A stretch of 64,000 bases of DNA from Bacillota bacterium. GTDB taxonomy: Bacteria; Bacillota; Sulfobacillia; JAJZYS01; JAJYTV01. Positions 41,415-51,392 of this stretch are shown piece by piece. Numbering within the stretch: position 1 is the stretch's first letter; every line of letters starts with the position of its first letter. The stretch covers positions 1 to 64,000 of the forward strand of contig JAJYTE010000004.1 in the NCBI GenBank assembly GCA_021793215.1. Reading direction: 5' to 3'. Under the pieces are notes generated by a model that did no database searches, was not told the DNA's origin, and saw only the letters and a list, made by a program, of their open reading frames with translations. A program made the position numbers and the translations under genes.

Positions 41415-41609
41415 CTAGTGCAGCTCCGCTCGCGGCCGCTCCGGCTCCCAGATTGCGTATAGCGCCTCGACGAACGCCTGCTCGCGCGGATCCTCCGCCC
41501 CGGTCTCCCTGTAGAACAGTTCGAGACGCCGGCGCAATTGGCGGAACTCGCGACTCAGCACGATCGACGTGAAGCGCTGCAGCAGTTCCTCTGGCCCGTA
41601 CTCGTCCAG
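41415..41609 (-). CDS. Small hypothetical protein, probable CTG start
   Basis: After the ribF stop codon an AGGAGG sequence (41620-41625 on the complement) stands ten bases before an in-frame CTG. The frame runs 64 residues: [20 protein letters not shown], then a strongly charged helix with [18 protein letters not shown] and a tail ending [11 protein letters not shown]. No ATG, GTG or TTG exists in the frame after the ribosome-binding site. The strong Shine-Dalgarno and amphipathic helical character support a real gene. No family is recognised; it lies between ribF and rpsO. Confidence 0.55.
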   Translation of the reverse strand: MDEYGPEELLQRFTSIVLSREFRQLRRRLELFYRETGAEDPREQAFVEALYAIWEPERPRAELH

Positions 41610-41635
41610 CGCCGAGCCACCTCCTATTATCCTGG

Positions 41636-42577
41636 CTATCCTAGCATATCGCCAAAGTCGGTCGCAACGCCAAGCGCACTGCGGGCATCCTCGCAGTCGC
41701 GCGCGATCTGCAAACGCAGCTCCTCTTCGCTCGCGTAGCGCTCGATCGGGCGAAGGAACGCTGCGAACGCGACCACGAGATCGTGTCCGTAGAGGTCCCC
41801 GGAGAAGTCCAGGAGGTGCACCTCGAGGAGTGGCGCATCCTCGTCGAACGTCGGCCGCGGGCCCAGGCTGGCCGCGCCCGCCACCACGCGCCCGTCGACG
41901 AGGCAGCGCACGGCGTAGACGCCGGGAGCCGGCATCGCCTGGTCCGGCTCGCAATGCACGTTCGCGGTCGGAAACCCGAGGGTGCGACCGCGCCGCGCCC
42001 CGCTGCGGACCTCCCCGCGCACGGCGAAGTCCCGCCCGAGCATGCCCCGCGCGGCGGCGAGGTCGCCTCGCCCAAGCGCGTCGCGCACGCGGCTCGACGA
42101 GACGGTCTGCCCGAGCGCCTTCGCCGGGGGTACCACGTCGAGGGGCACGCCATGGGCCGCGAGCTGTGCGCGAAGCGATCGCGCATCGCCGCGCGCCTTG
42201 CTGCCGTAGGTGAAGTTGAAGCCGACGACGACGCGCACCGGACGGATCAGCCCGAGGACGACATGATCCACGAACTCCTCTGGCGCCATCGACGCAAGCG
42301 CCGCGTCGAACGGCAGGCGCAAGAGCTGTTCGGCCCCGCCGCGCACGAGCAGGCGCCCTCGCTCCGCAAGCGGCGTCAGGATCGCGAGCCGCCCGCCCAG
42401 CACCCTCAGCGGATGCGGATCGGGCACCAGTACGGTCGCCTGGGTCCCTGCCGCGCGGGACGCCACCGCCAGGACGCGCAGAACCTCCTGGTGTCCGATG
42501 TGCACCCCGTCGAAGTTCCCAATCGCCAGGACCCCTCCGGGCGTCGGCGGCTCGGTGAACACATCGCGCCACAACAC
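41636..42577 (-). CDS. ribF: Bifunctional riboflavin kinase / FAD synthetase
   Basis: The 313-residue protein has an N-terminal nucleotidyltransferase domain ([19 protein letters not shown], with [13 protein letters not shown]) and a C-terminal flavokinase domain ([25 protein letters not shown]). It makes FMN and FAD from riboflavin. The GTG at 42577 with GGAGG seven bases upstream is the proper start; it overlaps the truB stop region by a few bases apart. It is part of the truB-ribF-rpsO group. Confidence 0.95.
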   Translation of the reverse strand: MLWRDVFTEPPTPGGVLAIGNFDGVHIGHQEVLRVLAVASRAAGTQATVLVPDPHPLRVLGGRLAILTPLAERGRLLVRGGAEQLLRLPFDAALASMAPEEFVDHVVLGLIRPVRVVVGFNFTYGSKARGDARSLRAQLAAHGVPLDVVPPAKALGQTVSSSRVRDALGRGDLAAARGMLGRDFAVRGEVRSGARRGRTLGFPTANVHCEPDQAMPAPGVYAVRCLVDGRVVAGAASLGPRPTFDEDAPLLEVHLLDFSGDLYGHDLVVAFAAFLRPIERYASEEELRLQIARDCEDARSALGVATDFGDMLG

Positions 42578-42579
42578 GA

Positions 42580-43434
42580 TCAATCCTCCATGCCGAGAAC
42601 GGTCTGGGGATGCCAGATGCCCTCCGTGTCGCCGACCACGACACCGACCAGCCGGCCCGAGAACTCGGCGCGGTGCGGCCCCAAGGCGAAGGCGCCGGGC
42701 AGTCGCTGCCCGTGCGCGATGCGCTCGGCTTCTTCCCGCGTCAGCTCGACGGCCGGCAAGTGCGCGACGAGCGCACGAGGCGCCTCGGGTACCCAGGGCT
42801 CCTCGAGCGCCTGGCAATCGGAGATGCCGTGGACGCCGCTGCGCGTGCGCACCAGCGCGGCGAGCACGCCACCCGTGCCGAGCGCCTCGCCGAGGTCCCG
42901 CGCCAAGCTGCGTACGTAGTAGCCCGCGCCCACCTCGAGGTGCAGTCGCAGGCGTGCCGTGGACCCGCCCTCAAACCGTTCGACCGTGAACGCGCGCAGG
43001 GTCGCCATGCGCGACGGAAGCTCGAGGGGCCTGCCTTCCCGCGCAGCCCTGTAGGCCCGCTGCCCTGCGACCTGTCGGGCGGAGTAGGCCGGCGGGCGCT
43101 GCGGGTGTGTGCCGCGCAGCGGGGAGAGCGCAGCCGATACGTCCGTCAGGCGGACCCGGGATGCGTCGCCGCCTCGGACGAGCGGCTGCGCGAAGTCGTC
43201 GCTCGCGCTTGTGCAGCCGAGCCAGATCTCCGCGAGGTACTCCTTGTCCGCCCCTTCCGCGTAGCGGATCAGGCGGGTCGCGCGGCCGAACGCGACGACG
43301 AGCACGCCGGCCGCGAGCGGGTCCAAAGTGCCCAGGTGGCCAGCGGGCCGTCCGGTGCGTCGCCGCACCAGCGAGGACGCGTCCTGCGACGAGCAGCCGG
43401 GAGGCTTGACGAGCCCCAGCACACCGTCCTGCAT
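42580..43434 (-). CDS. truB: tRNA pseudouridine(55) synthase
   Basis: The 284-residue enzyme has the catalytic loop GHLGTLDPLAAGVLVVAFG with the essential aspartate, the YLAEIWLGCTS and RPPAYSARQVAGQRAYRAAR motifs, and GYYVRSLARDLGEALG. It forms pseudouridine 55 in the T loop. The ATG overlaps the nrnA stop by one base (TGATG). The 693-residue track ORF is an artefact of an open upstream frame. Confidence 0.96.
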   Translation of the reverse strand: MQDGVLGLVKPPGCSSQDASSLVRRRTGRPAGHLGTLDPLAAGVLVVAFGRATRLIRYAEGADKEYLAEIWLGCTSASDDFAQPLVRGGDASRVRLTDVSAALSPLRGTHPQRPPAYSARQVAGQRAYRAAREGRPLELPSRMATLRAFTVERFEGGSTARLRLHLEVGAGYYVRSLARDLGEALGTGGVLAALVRTRSGVHGISDCQALEEPWVPEAPRALVAHLPAVELTREEAERIAHGQRLPGAFALGPHRAEFSGRLVGVVVGDTEGIWHPQTVLGMED

Positions 43435-44387
43435 CACGGCCGGAGCAGCGAGAGAAGCGTTCCCTCCGCCTGCTGCATGCTCCCCTGGATCGTCGCGCCC
43501 GCCGCCCGCGGGTGCCCCCCGCCGCCGATCGCCACCGCGAGGCGCGCTACGTCGACGCCACCCTTCGAGCGCAGGGAGAGCTTCACCTGCCCAGGCTCCT
43601 CCTCGCGCAGAAGCGCCCCGACCTCGATCCCTTCGATGCGCCGCGCGTACTCGACGATGTTGAGCGTCTCCGCATCGGCCGCCGAGGCACCCGCGCGCGC
43701 GAAGTCCTCGAGGCTCAGGAGGACGTACGCGAGCGAGAGGTCCTCGCGCACGCGAAGCGACTGGAGCGCGGCGCCGAGCAGGCGCAGCCCGGAGACGTTC
43801 TGACGCTCGTAGATCTCCTGGGAGATCTCGCCCGGCTCGAGACCCGCGTCCAGCAGGCGCGCGGCCAAGCGATGGCTGTCGGGCGTCGTCGCGGAGTAGC
43901 GGAACCCGCCCGTGTCCGTCTCGAGCCCGATGTAGAGCGCGAGCGCGATCTCGCGGTCGATCGTCACGCCGAGCTGGTCGATCACGCGGGCAGCGATCTC
44001 CGCCGAGGCCGCCGCTTGCGGATCGACGAACACGACGTCGCCGAACCGCGTGTTCGTCGCGTGATGGTCGACGTCCAGGACGCGGGGCGCGTAGGCGTGC
44101 AGTTCCTTCGGCGCACCGGTGCGGCGCTCGTCCGCGCAGTCGAACAGCGCGACGAGGTCGAAGCGGCGGTCGGCCATGGCATCCCACGTCTGAAACTCCC
44201 CGTACAGCGGGATCACGTCGTAGACGCGCGGCACCGCGTCCGGCGTGACCAGCGTCACCTGCTTGCCAAGCCGCCGAAGGGCCATCGCGATCGCAGCGGT
44301 GCTGCCGATCGAGTCGCCGTCCGGTTGGCGGTGGAGGGACATGACGATCGTCTTCGCGGCGCGCAGCTCCTCGGTGACGTCCCTCAC
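43434..44387 (-). CDS. nrnA: DHH-family bifunctional oligoribonuclease / PAP phosphatase
   Basis: The 317-residue protein has the DHH phosphoesterase motifs: SLHRQPDGDSIGS (motif I), FDCAD (motif II), DVDHHATNTRFG (DHH motif III) and ETDTGGFRYSATT (motif IV), then the DHHA1 domain with GGGGHPRAAGATI. It degrades very short RNAs and pAp. It starts with GTG that overlaps the rbfA stop as GTGA. Its position between rbfA and truB is typical for Firmicutes. Confidence 0.95.
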   Translation of the reverse strand: MRDVTEELRAAKTIVMSLHRQPDGDSIGSTAAIAMALRRLGKQVTLVTPDAVPRVYDVIPLYGEFQTWDAMADRRFDLVALFDCADERRTGAPKELHAYAPRVLDVDHHATNTRFGDVVFVDPQAAASAEIAARVIDQLGVTIDREIALALYIGLETDTGGFRYSATTPDSHRLAARLLDAGLEPGEISQEIYERQNVSGLRLLGAALQSLRVREDLSLAYVLLSLEDFARAGASAADAETLNIVEYARRIEGIEVGALLREEEPGQVKLSLRSKGGVDVARLAVAIGGGGHPRAAGATIQGSMQQAEGTLLSLLRP

Positions 44388-44758
44388 GGTCCGGGCTCCG
44401 GTCCCGGCTCCGGTCCGATCTCCGGTCCGGTCTCCCGCAGGATCTCGTCGATGCGCTGGCCCACTGCGAGCGAGTCGTCCAGAAGGAAGCGCAGCTCCGG
44501 GACCTTGCGCACGCCGAGCGCCTCGCCGAGGCGCGTGCGCACGAACCCGACCGCGTGGCGCAGGGCCTTGAGCGTGTCCTGCTGCTCCTTGCCCTCCGCG
44601 AGGGTCGACACGTAGATGCGCGCGAACTCGCCATCCGGTGAAACCTGGGCGCGCACGACACTGACCATGCCGATGCGCGGGTCCTTCAGGTCCCGCAAGA
44701 TCAGTGCCGTCTCCTGCATGATGCGCTCCTGCAGGCGCAGAAGCCGCGTGTTCGCCAT
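44384..44758 (-). CDS. rbfA: Ribosome-binding factor A
   Basis: The 124-residue protein is a single KH-like domain (RIMQETALILRDLKDPRIG, ARIYVSTL, VPELRFLLDDSLAVGQRIDE) that assists 16S rRNA maturation. After the domain it ends in a short low-complexity tail, GPEIGPEPGPEPGP, encoded by a repeated GGTCCGG/GGCTCCGG pattern that runs to the nrnA start. The tail is unusual for RbfA and may have grown by slippage. Confidence 0.95.
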   Translation of the reverse strand: MANTRLLRLQERIMQETALILRDLKDPRIGMVSVVRAQVSPDGEFARIYVSTLAEGKEQQDTLKALRHAVGFVRTRLGEALGVRKVPELRFLLDDSLAVGQRIDEILRETGPEIGPEPGPEPGP

Positions 44759-44776
44759 CCGATCTCCCCCTCCGGC

Positions 44777-45034
44777 CTAGCGTTCGCCGATTTCGACCGT
44801 GCGCGCGTCCAGTCCCGCGCGACCGATCTCGGCGAGCGCTTCCTGCAGCATCCGCTGCGCGTGCACGTGTGCATTCGCGCCGGCGCAGATGCCCAGTCCC
44901 AGCAGCTGCGGGTCCTCGAGGTGCTCCACCTCGCAGACGGCGACCTGTGGGTGGCGGCCCATCTTCGCGATCAGGCTCTGCGCGATCTGGCGCTTGTCCT
45001 TCAAAGAGCGCGCCCAGGGGATGTGGATGACCAC
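44777..45034 (-). CDS. ylxP: DUF503 family protein (YlxP)
   Basis: The protein of 85 residues or more is DUF503: HIPWARSLKDKRQIAQSLIA, a central CEVEHLEDPQLLGLGICAG and a C-terminal LDARTVEIGER. The GTG at 45034 begins inside the first beta strand. The frame is open nine codons further up to a CTG at 45061, giving LSFALYAAQVVIHIPW, which restores the strand and overlaps the infB stop as CTGA. That CTG may be the true start. It lies between infB and rbfA as in other Firmicutes; its function is unknown. Confidence 0.88.
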   Translation of the reverse strand: MVIHIPWARSLKDKRQIAQSLIAKMGRHPQVAVCEVEHLEDPQLLGLGICAGANAHVHAQRMLQEALAEIGRAGLDARTVEIGER

Positions 45035-45057
45035 CTGGGCGGCGTATAGCGCGAAGC

Positions 45058-47583
<2,526 letters not shown>

Positions 47584-47586
<3 letters not shown>

Positions 47587-47890
47587 CCCCGGTAAGACTC
47601 TCAATCTTGTCGACGGCCTCCAGCAGCTTGCGCGCGAGGCCTGGGTCACGGATTCCGACGACTCCCGTGGGGCCGCGCCCGATCGCATCGCCGAGCGCTT
47701 CCATCGTGCCAGCGCGGTGTACTGGGCCCGCCATCGTCTCGGCGGAGCGCAGCGCGCGGGGAGCTGCGTCCACCGCCACCAGGATCAGCGCCATCGGGCT
47801 CTTGCGCGCTTCGACGCGCACCGCGTCGAGACCGAACACCAGCGCCTGGGCTCGACGCGCCAGGCCGATCAACTCGTAGAAGCGGCTCAC
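47584..47890 (-). CDS. ylxQ: L7Ae-family protein YlxQ, recognisable part (no nearby in-frame stop)
   Basis: GTG at 47890 overlaps the ylxR stop as GTGA and opens an L7Ae-type RNA-binding domain: YELIGLARRAQALVFGLDAV, ALILVAVDAAPRALRSAETM, then ALGDAIGRGPTGVVGIRDPG and LLEAVDKIESLTGG. The family normally ends about here (near 100 residues). Instead the frame stays open through infB to a stop at 46493, giving 465 codons of Arg/Gln/Gly-rich shadow sequence. Coordinates here cover only the conserved domain. Either the stop was lost, or a one-base indel in the G5 run near 47587-47591 separates it from infB. Confidence 0.75.
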
Positions 47891-48156
47891 GTGAGCGCCG
47901 CCAGTCGGGCGCTGAGCGCGGCGATCGCCTCATCGGGCAGGTTCGCCTCTAGCGCGCGACCGAGCCGCTGGTTCTTCAGCGCCTTCTCGAGGCAGGCGGG
48001 ATCCGGGCAGATGTAGGCGCCACGGCCGTTCGCTTTGCCCGTCGGGTCAAGGGCGACCTCGCCCTCCGGACTGCGGACGACCCGCATCAGCTCGCGTTTC
48101 GGGCGCTGCTGGTTGCAGCCTAGGCATAGGCGCATCGGCTGCTTGCGGCGCTGCAT
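47887..48156 (-). CDS. ylxR: YlxR-family (DUF448) RNA-binding protein
   Basis: The 89-residue protein has the YlxR signature: MRLCLGCNQQRPKRELMRVV, GRGAYICPDPACLEKALKN. It is predicted to bind nucleic acid and lies, as usual, between nusA and ylxQ. ATG at 48156 with GGAAGGGG upstream is chosen; the track start at 48444 lies within nusA. Confidence 0.93.
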   Translation of the reverse strand: MQRRKQPMRLCLGCNQQRPKRELMRVVRSPEGEVALDPTGKANGRGAYICPDPACLEKALKNQRLGRALEANLPDEAIAALSARLAALT

Positions 48157-48161
48157 TCCCG

Positions 48162-49190
48162 TCAGGCCCCTTCCGCCTTGATGTCGATCTTGTACCCCGT
48201 AAGCCGGGCGGCGAGGCGTGCGTTCTGCCCCTCCTTGCCGATCGCCAGAGACAACTGGTACTCCGGCACGATGACGCGGGCCGTGCGCGTCTCTTCCTCG
48301 ATGGTGACCCGAGTCACCTTGGCCGGTGCGAGCGCGTTGGCGACGAACTCCTCCGGGTCTTGGGAGAACCGCACGATGTCGACCTTCTCGCCGCGCAGCT
48401 CGTTGCCGATCGCGTGCACCCGCGCGCCCTTCGGCCCGATGCATGCGCCCTGCGCGTCAACGCCGTCCACCCGAGCCCACACGGCGACCTTCGAGCGGGA
48501 ACCCGGCTCCCTGGCGATCGCCTTGAGTTCCACGGAACCGTCGTGCAACTCCGGAACCTCAAGCTCGAACAGGCGTTTCAAGAGCGCCGGATGCGTGCGC
48601 GAGAGCATGACCTGCGGCCCCTTCGGGGTCCTCTTGACCTCCAGCACGTAGCAGCGCAGGCGCTGCCCTGGTACACAGTTCTCGCCGGGGATCTGCTCCG
48701 AGATCGGCAGCATCGCCTCCGCGCGACCCAGGTCGCAGACCGCGAAGCGCGCCTCGTTCCTGCTGACGACAGCGGAGACGACGTCCCCTTCGCGACTTTG
48801 GAACTCCTCATAGATGATGCCGCGCTCGGCTTCGCGGATCCGCTGCATGACGACCTGCTTCGCCGTCTGGGCGGCGATGCGGCCGAAGTCCCGCGGCGTG
48901 ACCTCGCGCTCCTTGGTGTCACCGAGCTCCACGCTCGGGTCGTCCGCCTTCGCGTCCACGAGGGTGATCTGGGACCGCGTGTCGGTCACCTCGTCGACCA
49001 CGGTCAAGAGCGCGAAGACGCGGAACTCGCCGCTCTGGCGGTCCACCTCCACGCGCACGTTCTGCGCCGACCCGAAGTTGCGGCGATACGCGGAGATGAG
49101 CGCCGCTTCGATCGCCTCGAAAAGCACGGTGCGCTCGATGCCCTTTTCCCGGGCCACATCCTCGATCGCCCGGATGAATTCGCTCGTCAT
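48162..49190 (-). CDS. nusA: Transcription termination/antitermination factor NusA
   Basis: The 342-residue protein has the N-terminal RNA polymerase-binding domain (EFIRAIEDVAREKGIERTVL), S1 domain (EGDVVSAVVSRNEARFAVCD), and KH1/KH2 domains (CIGPKGARVHAIGNELRGEK; LAIGKEGQNARLAARLTGYK). Like most Firmicutes NusA it lacks the C-terminal acidic repeats. It follows rimP by ten bases with a GGGAGCGA ribosome-binding site. The NusA-responsive leader upstream of rimP is an attractive autoregulatory target but is unproven. Confidence 0.96.
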   Translation of the reverse strand: MTSEFIRAIEDVAREKGIERTVLFEAIEAALISAYRRNFGSAQNVRVEVDRQSGEFRVFALLTVVDEVTDTRSQITLVDAKADDPSVELGDTKEREVTPRDFGRIAAQTAKQVVMQRIREAERGIIYEEFQSREGDVVSAVVSRNEARFAVCDLGRAEAMLPISEQIPGENCVPGQRLRCYVLEVKRTPKGPQVMLSRTHPALLKRLFELEVPELHDGSVELKAIAREPGSRSKVAVWARVDGVDAQGACIGPKGARVHAIGNELRGEKVDIVRFSQDPEEFVANALAPAKVTRVTIEEETRTARVIVPEYQLSLAIGKEGQNARLAARLTGYKIDIKAEGA

Positions 49191-49200
49191 CGTTCGCTCC

Positions 49201-49665
49201 CTAGTTCATCTTCGGGTCCAGATGCAGGTCGAGCACATCCGCCCACTGAACCCATCGGTTCTCTCCGTCCTCGGGACGAAGCAGCATCGCATCAGCCGCG
49301 ACGTCCGCGATCTCACCGCGAAAGTTCCGCTGCCCTTCGACCTCGGGTCGTAGGCGCAGTCGCACGGTCGATCCCAAAAAGCGCCGACAGTCGTCCAGGT
49401 TGCGCAGTACCCGATCGAGGCCGGGCGACTCGCACTCCAGCGTGTAGGAACCGGCGATCGGATCGCGCTCGTCGAGGAGGCCGGAGAGCCGACGGGAGAC
49501 GCGCTCCAAGAGGTCGAACGCAACGCCGTCTGGATGCTCCACCGTCACTCGTACAACGCTCCGACCGCGTCCGCCGACGAGCCGCAGATCCCAGAGCTCT
49601 GCACCTTCGAGGCGACACGCCTCGGCGGCGAGCTCCTGCAGCACGGCCTTCACCGAGTCTCCCAA
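49201..49665 (-). CDS. rimP: Ribosome maturation factor RimP
   Basis: The 154-residue protein starts with TTG behind AGGGGG (seven bases spacing). It shows the RimP N-terminal domain (LEGAELWDLRLVGGRGRSVV, LLERVSRRLSGLLDERDPI), the ECESPGLDRVLRNLDD signature and the C-terminal SH3-like domain. It assists 30S assembly. The 250-residue track version adds 96 residues from the leader region, without homology. It heads the rimP-nusA-ylxR-ylxQ-infB operon. Confidence 0.93.
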   Translation of the reverse strand: MGDSVKAVLQELAAEACRLEGAELWDLRLVGGRGRSVVRVTVEHPDGVAFDLLERVSRRLSGLLDERDPIAGSYTLECESPGLDRVLRNLDDCRRFLGSTVRLRLRPEVEGQRNFRGEIADVAADAMLLRPEDGENRWVQWADVLDLHLDPKMN

Positions 49666-49711
49666 CCGGCGACCCCCTAGGAAATCCTTGGCCGCACCGT
49701 ACACGGCCAAA

Positions 49712-49731
49712 GGAGTGGGCGTCCCCACTCC
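49712..49731 (-). promoter_or_regulatory. Leader hairpin upstream of rimP
   Basis: GGAGTGGG pairs perfectly with CCCACTCC around a four-base loop, followed on the minus strand by TTTGG, in the short leader between the promoter and the rimP ribosome-binding site. It could be an attenuator; the T-run is short. Confidence 0.4.
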
Positions 49732-49758
49732 AGCGCACGATCCACGATCAGCGTCACC

Positions 49759-49787
49759 ACTATAGCACGGTTTGGGCGCCCATGCCA
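49759..49787 (-). promoter_or_regulatory. Promoter of the rimP-nusA-infB operon
   Basis: On the minus strand TGGCAT and TATAGT are separated by 17 bases, a near-consensus -10 with a weaker -35, about 95 bases before the rimP start. It is the clearest housekeeping-type promoter seen in the window. Confidence 0.6.
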
Positions 49788-50019
49788 CCAGCAAGGCGCG
49801 GCCTACGCCGATCCGCGCGCTGCGACAGCGAGCAGGTGGGCGACGGCTCGCGGTCGGCATAACGCCGAAGGCCCACCACGGTGAAACCCGGTGGTGGCGG
49901 TGTCCCGACGCCGGAATCCGCCGGCCGAAGGGCGGGACAGCCTCTCTCGCCACGCAGGGCGCAGGAACCGGCGATCGGCCGAAGTTTCCGGCGGGAGCGG
50001 GCGTCAGCTGCCCATTGGC
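49788..50019. other. GC-rich structured intergenic region between the aminopeptidase gene and the rimP promoter
   Basis: These 230 bases can fold into several hairpins, including one with CCACCAC and GTGGTGG arms near 49870-49897. No complete riboswitch consensus (B12, SAM, c-di-GMP, c-di-AMP) was found on either strand. The small ORFs on both strands lack homology. Confidence 0.4.
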
Positions 50020-51267
50020 CTAGCCCGGGACCGGGCTGGCCCACTTCCCACGGCGGAAGATCGCGACCTCCTTGCCCTCGCGCGTCGTCGCGTCGATGTC
50101 GAGCTCAGCCGAGCCGATCATGAAGTCGACGTGCATGTGGCTCGCGTTGCCGCCCTTCGCGAGAAGGTCCTCGTCGGAGTGGACGTCGCGTCCGTCCGTG
50201 AGGCAGGTCGGGTACGCGGCACCGATCGCGAGGTGGCAGGACGCGTTCTCGTCGAAGAGCGTGTTGTGGAAGAGGATGCCGGACTGCGAGATCGGCGAGT
50301 CCACCGGCACGAGCGCCACCTCGCCAAGGTAGCGTGAACCCTCGTCGGTCTCGATGACCTGGCGCAGCGCGTCCTCGCCCACTTCGGCGTGGAACTCTGC
50401 GATCCGTCCCGCCTCGAAGCGGAGCGCGATGCCGTCGATCTGCTGGCCCATGAACGAGAGGCTCTTCGTGCTGCGCACGGTGCCGTCGACGCCAGTGCGC
50501 AGGGGAAGGGTGAACGCCTCCTCCGTCGGGATGTTGGGCGCCGTGACGTAACCCAGACCGCGCTCTTGGCCTGCGGCGACCCACCGGTGCGTGCGCGGAA
50601 GCTCGATCCGAAGGTCCGTGCCGGGAGAACGGTAGTGCAAGCGCTCGATCGCCAGGTCATTCAGCCAGTTGCGACGCACCTGCAGGTTGCCCATATGGGA
50701 CTGCCACGCCGCGACCGGGTCTGGCCCGTCGGCCCGGCTCGTCCGCACGATCGCCTCCCAAAGCTTCGCCTCCGCCTCCTGCGCCGGAAGGTCCGGGAAC
50801 ACGAGCTTGGCCCACTCGGGCGACGGCGCCGCGACGATCGACCAAGGGACCTTGTGCGACATGGTCATCTCTCGGTACGGCTGCATCGCCTCTTGGGCGG
50901 CGCGCATCGCGAGCCCGATGCGGTCCGGCGCCACCCCCGCGAACGCATGCGGGTCGCCCCCGAAGATCGAGAGGAAGGCGGCTCCGCCCTCGGCCTCCCG
51001 GATGAAGGCGTCGGCGAGCCACCGCGGGAAGGCTCTGAGGCCGTCCTCCGGCGCCGCCTCCAGTGTGATCCGATCGCAGGCCTCGTCCCTGAAGATGACG
51101 TGCACGCGCTTCGCGCCAGCGGCGTAGGCCGCGCGAGACACAGCCCGCACAGGGGCGGCATCCGCCGCCTCAGCATGCACGACGAGGTTCTGCCCTGGCC
51201 GCAGGTTCACGCCGACCTTCACCGCTAGTTCCGCCAGGGGCCGGAACTGGTCCTCGCTGACCGCCAT
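50020..51267 (-). CDS. M29-family aminopeptidase
   Basis: The 415-residue protein matches thermophilic aminopeptidases of family M29 (AmpS/AmpT type). The metal-binding residues lie in the C-terminal half: RFEAGRIAEFHAEVGEDAL, GSRYLGEVALVPVDSPI, TLFDENASCHLAIGAAYPTC and HMHVDFMIGSAELDID. It removes N-terminal residues from peptides. ATG at 51267 with GGGAGC seven bases upstream is preferred; the track start adds 32 non-homologous residues. It lies between polC and the rimP operon. Confidence 0.93.
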   Translation of the reverse strand: MAVSEDQFRPLAELAVKVGVNLRPGQNLVVHAEAADAAPVRAVSRAAYAAGAKRVHVIFRDEACDRITLEAAPEDGLRAFPRWLADAFIREAEGGAAFLSIFGGDPHAFAGVAPDRIGLAMRAAQEAMQPYREMTMSHKVPWSIVAAPSPEWAKLVFPDLPAQEAEAKLWEAIVRTSRADGPDPVAAWQSHMGNLQVRRNWLNDLAIERLHYRSPGTDLRIELPRTHRWVAAGQERGLGYVTAPNIPTEEAFTLPLRTGVDGTVRSTKSLSFMGQQIDGIALRFEAGRIAEFHAEVGEDALRQVIETDEGSRYLGEVALVPVDSPISQSGILFHNTLFDENASCHLAIGAAYPTCLTDGRDVHSDEDLLAKGGNASHMHVDFMIGSAELDIDATTREGKEVAIFRRGKWASPVPG

Positions 51268-51392
51268 GCCGATGCTCCCTTCACATACAACAACGCGTCG
51301 CGCGCGAGTCGACTGGAGTTCCGACATCGCCACAGGGGCGTTCGCCGGACGCGTTCTCTCCACCTGTCGCGAACGGCAGCGGGGCCACCCGA

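Noticed and set aside
49788-50019. Possible riboswitch between the aminopeptidase gene and rimP
   Set aside because: Short matches to parts of c-di-AMP, c-di-GMP and cobalamin aptamers were seen on the + strand, but no complete core in order, and no + strand gene follows.
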